Shown here: positions 56,701-64,000 of the stretch, piece after piece
Numbering within the stretch: position 1 is the stretch's first letter
How the letters are laid out: each line of letters opens with the position of its first letter
Source: Primula veris
Taxonomy: Eukaryota; Streptophyta; Magnoliopsida; Ericales; Primulaceae
Direction: 5' to 3'
Assembly (NCBI GenBank): GCA_963682055.1
Contig: OY821748.1
Span: 31,026,661-31,090,660, forward strand
DNA length: 64,000 nucleotides
Made by a program: the position numbers and the translations under genes
Notes under the pieces: model-generated
Databases searched by the model: none
Seen by the model: only the letters and a program-made list of their open reading frames with translations
What the model was told of the DNA's origin: nothing

Positions 56701-59700
56701 TTATTTACTTATTTTTGTCTATAAATGACGCCGACCACAGATATAGGGTTCATATTAAAATACAGAGTTTCATCTCATTACACGTCGCCACATAACGGGT
56801 GGGCAACGATATATATATATGTATATATATCTATACTATTAGTTTATGTGTAGAGCTCTTATGAGGCCTTAAAACAAATATTTGCAAAATAGTATTGATA
56901 GTTTGAAAAATTACAAATAAAAAAACTGATATAAGATAAACTGCTAAAATAAAAGTAACTCTTCTTTCACGGTTACCATCTCTCTCCCTTATTCTATCTC
57001 TGCCTCTCTCTCTCTATTATCTCACACAATGCTATGGTGAAATTCTTCTCTACAAACAGGTAATTGACACTAAATTCTAATATTTAATATATATATTTAT
57101 ATTATCTTATTGTGTAACACTGTTCCACAAATCACACCACGCATCGCGTGGCCTCCGTGCGCTAGTGTATATATATATATATATATGTATATTGTTGGAA
57201 TTGTCCCACATCACTTGAGCATTATCAAACCCAAATCTTAATATATGCCCCTCTCTTTCTTTACTAATAGGCCTTTTAGTGGGGAATGGATGGTTTTCTA
57301 CATATATATATATATATATGTATGTATGTATGTATGTATACACACACACGCACACATACACGGAGAGAGAGAATGTTTATTACCACAAGGGCGTGTTCGA
57401 GGCTAGCATCAAGAGCTAAAAGGAGACTATCAGATAGAAATTTCACTTGTGACCAGGACCATTGGATCTCCGGAGTCACATCAAGTGCATTCTCAGGAAG
57501 TCCACAATCCCTCAAAAGGTTAGAACTCTTTGATTCATCTGCCATTTCTTCCAAAGACTTACGCAGCCTTCGTGCTTCACCACTTTCCTCCAGTGTTCCA
57601 TCAGATTTCATCTGCGTCACTTGCACATCAGACAATAATTCCGACAATGTGATTGTCAACATAACTCTCAACCTTGCTGTCTGCATATAGTGGGTGAAAG
57701 AGCTCTGGCAAAAACGACAAAAAGACCAAAGTTAAGACAGGACATATAGTTGAACAAAAAACAACAAAGCTTCTTACAAGACAATTATAAGCTAAATGCA
57801 CCTTCCTTGAGCTTAACATCTGATAATAAAATGCACCTTCTTTAAGAATGGACGTAACATTTTCATGAACTTGTAAGCCTTGTGATGTGTCCTAAAGAAA
57901 ATTACCGACATCTGTACAAGTATCCAGAAGTTGTCATTACCAGCTTATCAGTTTTTATATTTTTCTTCTGTTTAGACAAAAAGAGTGTTATTATGGGGGT
58001 CAAATTTTCAGCATACAATCCAGAAAGTTGGGATTGTGTGTTTTACTTGCACCCAATTCAGCATTGTAACATCGTATCCTATTAGATCCAAGACCGATAC
58101 TCTTTGTTGACCACTAAATTTAAATCTGAAAATAGCATTTATATCAAAGAAGATTAATTACAGTAACCAGTTATAAGCTTATTTACCCGGACAAGTATCT
58201 GTAGTCCAACAACTGCCCTTTTTCTAATATTAAGGTTTCTGAAGAGCGCAAGGCGAAGAAGATGGAAAGCAATCTGTTTTAAGAAGCGGTCATTTTCTCT
58301 TGCAAGTAACGTTGCTCCATGAAGATTGAACATGCTGTTGAATACAGGAAACAAAGCTTTCCAAACAGCCAATGGCTGAGTTCGTGAGAAGAAATTGGTA
58401 AAAATGGATGTCATGCAGTCCAGCTTCCCGTAATCAGTAGCAATATTACGAGCAGCTGCAGCCGTTGAAAATTTCTCAATAATTTCCAGAACCTGAAGGC
58501 TGACAGAAGCGCTCAAATTTTCTTCCCAAAGTTCCTACAGTTGTTCATAAAATATGCATAAAGATTACTTTAACTGAACAGATTATTAGAAGTCTAGTCA
58601 GAGGCCTATCTTTTTCTCTTCTAACATTCTTGAGCAAAAAAGACAAAGCTACACTATCACAAATTTTAATTAATGCTGAAAGTTTGTTTGTTCATATTTA
58701 AACTGACTGAAATTAGTAATTACGAAGAAGCTTTTGCCAAAAGAGAAGAAAAAAGTTACCAATTTTTGCCTAAGGATCGGATGTAAAGATTCCCTTAATG
58801 CTTGGACAGAAGCTCCACCAATCCTCGAAGACTGGGCTTGAGCAAGAGCTTCCCTCAAGGAGTATGGCTGCTGCTGGGTTGTACTGGGGGAGCTTAACTG
58901 TTCCATATTTACTCTCTGCCATAGGTGGGAACCATTCTCATAGGAGCTTCCTCCTCCTGAAGGCTGCAGCAACCAGTGTAACGGCACAGTAAAAAAAAAT
59001 TGCAAAGTACCAGAAACGCAGAGTTACTTCCTTCTAATTTCTCAATGCTAAAAGTACCACAAACATGTTTATTTTTCACTGTTTAAACATGATTCGGTTA
59101 GATTATTCTATTGTTTATTAATTTTCCTTTGTACACCTATGCCTAGTCAATTACTATCAAACGGAATTCTCTTTCACCTTTACAGTATTATATCTGCAAT
59201 CGCTCTGATGTTGTCATAACAAAACAAAAGATGGGGGATTTTCCTACTTAATAAACAACATGAAAGAAAGGGAGGAAACTCACTCTGACTTCTTGCCTGG
59301 AGGCCTCTGTTAGATAGTTATTAATTGCTGGAGAAAGTCTATCTGAATACTTGGGAGATGTCGGAGTCCCTCCTACTTCCGTACCAACAGGACTACGAGA
59401 ACTACTACCCATTAACAGCATGCTATCACCCGCTTTTTTGTGCTGCGAGTTAGTCATATCAAGTAGTGCCACATTAATATAATTACTTAATAAAAACAGC
59501 CAGAGATGAGGAAAATATGCACGTGATGCAACTAGCAAGTACAATCATATATGACATGTCATGGCCAAACTTAAATCTGCTACTTTCGAATAAACATGGA
59601 TATTTCTGGAAAAATTGTATGTTCTAATCAATGACAATTAGGCATTTGGGGTAAAGAGCACGATAAGACATGCAAACCTCGTTATTGGTTGTTCCTATTG

Positions 59701-62604
59701 CATACATATAAATCAGGAATATACAACTTCAACTAAACATGGTCACCTTAAGTTATTTTAACTTATTTTTTAATCCAGTTACCTCAGACTAAGATATTTA
59801 CTCATAGTGCAGATGCCATGGCTATCCCTATATGTTGATGATGGGTCCAAAAGATTACAGGAACAAACAATAAGAGAGAATCCACAGCAACAACAAAAAA
59901 ACTTTTAATTTGCCAACCTCAAAGAGAATCAGGCATTCCTCCAAGAGCTTAAAAAATAGTCTGGTACGCGCAATGCTTTGCTGCCAAGCCTTGACTAGTG
60001 AGGCATCATCGAGATTGCGAACAACTTGCAAAACAACAATTAAAACTTCACGTTTTTCAACGGCATTTAGGTTGTAAAATACAGGCATTTCATCAAGTAT
60101 CTGCAAAGTAAACGGGATTAAAAAAAAGTAAGAAAAATGGGAAAATATGAAGCTTACTGAACGCTAGTTGAAAGAGCACTCAAGTCCACTGAAAATACTG
60201 AAATAAAAACACCACATTAAAGCTATGGGTACAAAAATAAAACACTATCCCCTTAAAACAGTAGAACAATAAGTTTTACTTCAGCAAATTCATTTTAGTC
60301 TATTCCTTTATTACCTTGTTCCCTTTACTATAAATTAATAAAAGTGATTTAGGACGTCAAACTCTTAAACAAAATCGAGATAGAACGTAATATAAACTCG
60401 ATTTTTTTTAGGTAGTTATAACCCTTACCATAAGGGGTATGTTTGGATAACAAATCCAGATAAAAATGTAACAAAGTCCTTTAACGAAAATCATTACACT
60501 CTAAATCCATATGTGGTTGCAAGCTATTTGCCCTCAAACAATTGGAACCCTTAATGAGACAGCCCAAAGAAGAAAATTTATGTATGCAGTTCACGAAAAA
60601 CTCGAAAAGTTAAATGATGATATATGAAGGAAATATATGTAAATGCAAATCAATCTGCATATTGCCTGCAGGTAAATTCTTTTTTTCTCAAACATATATT
60701 GTTGGTGGAGATTATTGAAGGAAACTATAGCGTCCGTGGTTAGCTGGTGATAATAGTGGATTTTTTTTCTTTCCTTTTCTGATTTCACTTCTTTTATACG
60801 AATTCAAGGGTTTTCAGAGTCACAATGCAATTTCAGTCAACAAACGAAGCACATGCTGTACATATAATCATATTTTCATCAGATAACTGGAACTTTACTA
60901 CGATGACCTGGATTATAGACAAAACTTAAAAGGTACAAGGGTTGGAAACCCCGTAGCTGATAAAAGATTATTTTCACAACGCTAGTGAAGTATCTAACTG
61001 GTCGTGCACCCTTTTTAGATAACACCGAGATAGGGAATCACAGGAAATCGATAGACTGATTTATTAAGGAATTTAGCACACCTGTCCAACAAGAGAAAAG
61101 TACAGCTGTGCTATGTATAATTTATCTTCGGGCTTCTGGTATCGAACATCAAACTCATTCTTGCACAGGATAAAGACCAAAATTCTAGCTGCCTATGCAA
61201 AAAAATATAAAAAAATTGTTAGATCGATTTTCAAAGGGCACAGCTTTGGAAACAAGCGTAGTGTACTAGCTAGCTAACATATACTCCATGCAACCATTAA
61301 ATTAATACACTAACAATGAAACTGAAGACCTGGTTCAGATCTATACTATACTCACTTTTGCTCGTTGTGACAAGTCATCGTGATCCCACGTAAGGAAAAG
61401 CTCCTGTATAAGGATGGAGGAAAGATAATTCCTGTGATACAAGACTCAGTGAGATATGCAGATCACGGATCATTTTACAATACTATTAACAATATGGAAA
61501 TTCTCATTGATAGATAAAATGATCAAGACATTTAACATAAGCCAAGGATCTCACACCAATAACATTTCGTAATGGCCATAACTATTCAACTGAAAAAATG
61601 CGAGAGATTATGTTACCAGAATAATAAAAACCATTTTAATTTATCGTTTATAATGGCTATCTTATTAAAGATGTGGTCATAACTAGCTAGACAGTTCTCC
61701 GCAGGGATTCCACAGAAGGCAGATTTTGCTTCTCAGTCATAGTGGGTGATTCAAAAGTACTAAACTTTGATTTCCAATGCATTTGCAAAGAAGGTGATTG
61801 CTTTGTCTAGCCTTGTTTGTGTGCTTTGGTGGTCGTGAGTGTTCAAAAGTATTAATTTATGAATCTAATGCATTTGCAAAGAAGCTGATTAATTTATATG
61901 GCCTTGTTTGTGTTCTTTAGTGGACTATGTATGTTATTATACCTTTTTTATAGTAGAAAAGTAAACTGAAAGTGACTACAACAACATATCAGAAGCATAT
62001 CTATTTTATACCCTGATTAATGTTTTGAAAATACTTTACCCATACAGGTAAATTTTGGAATTTAAGATCAACATAGCTAATCACAAAAACAAACTAAAAA
62101 AATATATTAACATAGAAGTCTAACCATGGGTTAGTCAGCGGATAGGCGATTTTTATGGTGACAAATTGTAAGAACAATTATATAGCACAGAATATGGAAG
62201 GATATAGTTAATTGAAAGGGAAAAACACTTGAACCAAACATAAAAAGAGTTGAACGGTAGAAAATAGAAATCACAGATGCAAAAACACTGAAGTGTCTTC
62301 TTATTATTACTGAAGTCTTACATTTGTTAACTACCGTAGTTTAGAAAAACAACTAAGAACACGGGTAGGATAATAACGTCAAGAGTGAGCTTGGATCTGA
62401 ACTATAAAAGGCATTTTAATAACGTCAAGAGTGTCCAAATAGTAAATGTTTCCAAACTTATGTTAGAATATACCTATCTGAAGGATCTCTTCCAGGCATT
62501 TCAACATAAAGATCATGGTCACATATGATCTGCAGAAATGTAAGCTTACAATCATGCAGAACTGGTTGGCATACCCCAGAAAATTTATCCAAGTACAATG
62601 ACAC
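53752..62604 (-). CDS. SPK1: SPIKE1, DOCK-family ROP guanine nucleotide exchange factor (3' half)
   Basis: Eleven minus-strand exons join in frame with GT-AG introns: 62604-62474, 61431-61356, 61192-61082, 60100-59918, 59442-59284, 58963-58760, 58534-58187, 57704-57384, 56166-55981, 55745-54747 and 54006-53752 (stop TGA). They give about 990 residues, the C-terminal half of the ~1830-residue plant SPIKE1. Signatures include YLDKFSGVCQPVLHDCKL at the start, QILDEMPVFYNLNAVEKREV, SLREALAQAQSSRIGG, and the DHR2 GEF domain in the last ~480 residues (MDRYAAGESFYKLAMAYS..., ATYYRVGFYGQKFGK..., NAIGMIETRTAALRNELEEP, HYIPAILSEL). SPIKE1 activates ROP GTPases upstream of WAVE/SCAR-ARP2/3 in trichome and pavement-cell shaping. 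The 5' exons, including the DHR1/C2 part, lie beyond the right edge. No disablement seen. Confidence 0.95.
56341..56376. repeat. Microsatellite (TACA/TATA) in a SPIKE1 intron
   Basis: tacatacatacatacatatatatata run. Unstable simple repeat between exons 8 and 9 of the partial gene. Confidence 0.8.
56830..57165 (+). mobile_element. Non-autonomous Helitron (336 bp) in a SPIKE1 intron
   Basis: Starts TCTATACTATTAG after A (56829-56830) and ends in the hairpin ccacgcatcgcgtgg (57137-57151), ten bases, then CTAG (57162-57165) before T. All the Helitron rules are met: TC start, 3' hairpin, CTRR end and A/T insertion. No Rep-helicase coding. It lies antisense to SPIKE1, in the intron between 57384 and 56166. 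Confidence 0.8.
57193..57302 (+). mobile_element. Solo LTR of a TRIM-like element (110 bp)
   Basis: Begins TGTTGGAATTGTCCCACATC and ends TGGTTTTCTACA. It has the length and layout of the TRIM LTRs at 62879-63210 (…cccacat…, tatatg…cctctc, …ttttggtggg/ttttagtgggg…aatggatgg…). Flanking tatat could be the duplication but lies in AT repeats. It is 28 bp from the Helitron at 56830-57165. Confidence 0.6.
57301..57360. repeat. AT/GTAT/CA microsatellite run
   Basis: Consecutive (AT)n, (GTAT)n and (AC)n blocks close to the exon at 57384-57704. Confidence 0.85.
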
Positions 62605-62780
62605 CTACAAAAATAAGTGAAACAGGGAGATATAAATAACATTATAAAAAGAGAACATTAAGAAAAAAATCAGTCACATGATACTGATCAAAAGAAGAAA
62701 CGAGGATGATAAGCCTTCATAATAAAATCAAAACACAAAACTCACAAATAGAAATTGTTACTATATAGGTCATAAGAATG

Positions 62781-62873
62781 AAATTGTTGGCGTATGAAAT
62801 TAATTATTACCATACTGAATGTAAGAATAGTAAATACATGAGACATATGAATGGAATTGTTGGCGTATAAAAT
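62781..62873 (+). repeat. Short duplication flanking the TRIM
   Basis: The phrase 'aattgttggcgtat(g/a)aaattaatta' occurs at about 62781-62806 and 62854-62879. After the first copy comes 'ttaccatact', which reappears only on the far side of the TRIM (63214-63223). The first copy thus looks like an empty insertion site. Confidence 0.6.
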
Positions 62874-63210
62874 TAATTAAAATATTATCCCATATTGGTG
62901 GTCTATCGGTCTTAGCCTATGCTTATATATGAGTTCCTCTCCTTCCTGCCTTTTGGTGGGGATGGATAAACTCTAATATGGTATCAGAGCATGATACTGT
63001 TTGTTTGCTTGTTGGGCTCCCCCTTTGTCTTGTCTGTTTAGACTTGTGGGCATTTGACCCATTGGGCATTCGTTTATCTCGGCCCACAAGTGAATAGGAG
63101 TGTTGAAATATTATCCCACATTGTGCTGGTTTATCGGTCCTAGCCTATGCTTATATATGATGGTTTCCTCTCCTTCCTATCATATTTTGGTGGGAATGGA
63201 TGGACTCTAA
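62874..63210 (+). mobile_element. TRIM (terminal-repeat retrotransposon in miniature)
   Basis: Two direct repeats of about 100-110 bp (62879-62976 and 63101-63210) share 'aaatattatccca(t/c)att', 'cggtc(t/c)tagcctatgcttatata' and 'ggtggg(g/a)atggat(a/g)'. Directly after the left repeat is tggtatcagagc (62979-62990), the initiator-tRNA-Met primer site; directly before the right repeat is the purine-rich gtgaataggag. The internal part is only about 125 bp. Flanking taatt (62874-62878, 63211-63215) may be the duplication; the left repeat start is decayed. Confidence 0.8.
62979..62990 (+). other. Primer-binding site of the TRIM
   Basis: tggtatcagagc, a perfect match to the common plant initiator-tRNA-Met primer site, adjacent to the left terminal repeat. 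Confidence 0.85.
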
Positions 63211-63223
63211 TAATTACCATACT

Positions 63224-64000
63224 AAACCTGCATGGTATGAGTAAACATATGCTTTGTGCAATATCCCAGGAGTAGGATTGCTATAAAAGATCAAAAACTT
63301 AGGATTACATGTCCCATGAAGGGCGCATTTGATCCGATGAATTCAATTCAGAAGACAACAAAGTCTAGTTGTGATATTTTTTCCATAAGTTCGTCAATTA
63401 TTTACAAACCAAAATAAATAAATTTAGAATCTCTAACGGTAGGAAATGACATATTCTTCATTCTCCTTAAAATGTGTATATTAACCTCTAAGAATGTATT
63501 TGGCTTAATCAACCTTTAAACTCTTGTTATCTGGATAAAGTACTAGGAGAAGTACCATTTCACTCCAATTAGAAACCCCAGAAGAACTATTTCAGTTCAC
63601 AAGTATGTGAACTGACAACCCAATCCTATCCTAAATCAGAACACATTAACATGTCATTACTACGAGGAACTGCCCCATATATTATAAAAAAACATAGGTA
63701 ACAACAGCATCGATTTTCTTGTATGTAAATGATGAACAAATACATAAATCATATTAGATACACCTACTGTTATTCGAAAACATACACTTTGCTGAGTAAT
63801 GTTGTAAGTATGTGATCTGGCACTACCCTTTCCTTGGGTGGAGGGCCTCTCAAAAGGACCTGAGCAGCGCCCTTCCCTTGGCAGCTGCCTAAATTGGTTC
63901 TTTAATCATTTTAGGGCTTTCCATGCCACAACAAGCACCATCTAACAAATGGCATAACTACACCTCATCTTACCAAATGAATGTGACAATGTAAAACTTG
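63224..64000. other. No exon identified
   Basis: Upstream or intronic sequence of SPIKE1. I see no further coding exon. A more GC-rich phrase near 63820-63895 (cccttt-ccttgggtggag...) looks repeat-like. Confidence 0.4.

Noticed and set aside
57107..57690. Open frames with runs of Tyr/Ile/His/Thr across microsatellites
   Set aside because: Products of AT/CA repeats and of the SPIKE1 exon read on the wrong strand or into its intron.

Overview
This is a 64 kb AT-rich window of nuclear DNA from a flowering plant, most likely a eudicot. The evidence is two spliced genes from plant families (a BPA1-like RRM protein and a DOCK-family SPIKE1 protein), an F-box/FBD-type pseudogene, and plant transposable elements of nearly every class: Athila-type Ty3/gypsy, Ty1/copia, TRIM, LINE, hAT, Mutator-like, Stowaway and Helitron. 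I cannot name the species. There are no bacterial, organellar or CRISPR features.

Layout. 0.3-0.6 kb holds the last exon of an unrecognised plus-strand gene. 0.8-8.2 kb is a mosaic of small non-autonomous elements, including a hAT MITE with an intact 8-bp target duplication, a Stowaway MITE, a fold-back element and a Helitron 3' end, finishing with a LINE-like 3' tail. 8.3-19.2 kb is a decayed Athila-type element with a truncated 5' LTR, tRNA-Asp-type primer site, gag, protease, RT/RNase H, integrase, a downstream ORF and a complete 3' LTR; two inverted-repeat elements have inserted into it. 19.2-20.7 kb is an inverted, heavily decayed copia remnant. 20.8-23.2 kb carries Stowaway, TIR and two related Helitrons among AT microsatellites. 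23.4-26.6 kb is a non-coding LTR element with two internal repeat arrays. 27-33 kb has MITE, LINE-like and unassigned sequence, then two solo LTRs in opposite orientation.

33.8-40.1 kb is a three-level nest: a poly(A)-tailed retroposed copy flanked by a 17-bp duplication, split by a copia element with 192-bp LTRs, whose 3' LTR is in turn split by a 712-bp hAT element. 40.8-43.9 kb is an apparently intact BPA1-like gene on the plus strand (five coding exons, 288 codons). 44.7-45.8 kb is a solo LTR with a clean 5-bp duplication, followed by an F-box pseudogene. 47-53 kb is repeat-derived, with an 80-bp tandem array, palindromes, a fold-back element and two hAT elements. 53.7-62.6 kb (minus strand) is the 3' half of SPIKE1 (eleven exons, about 990 residues including the DHR2 GEF domain); its introns host a small Helitron and a solo TRIM-like LTR. 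A TRIM lies just upstream at 62.9-63.2 kb.

Functionally only two loci look live. SPIKE1 would activate ROP GTPases upstream of the WAVE-ARP2/3 pathway in cell shaping, and the BPA1-like protein would act with the lipid-transfer protein ACD11 in cell-death control. They are neighbours without an evident shared pathway. I found no convincing new biological system. The most informative structures are the nested retroposition locus, the inverted solo-LTR pair, the hAT elements with satellite-like cores, and the repeat arrays of the 23.4-26.6 kb element. All boundaries, duplications and exon junctions were read by eye.
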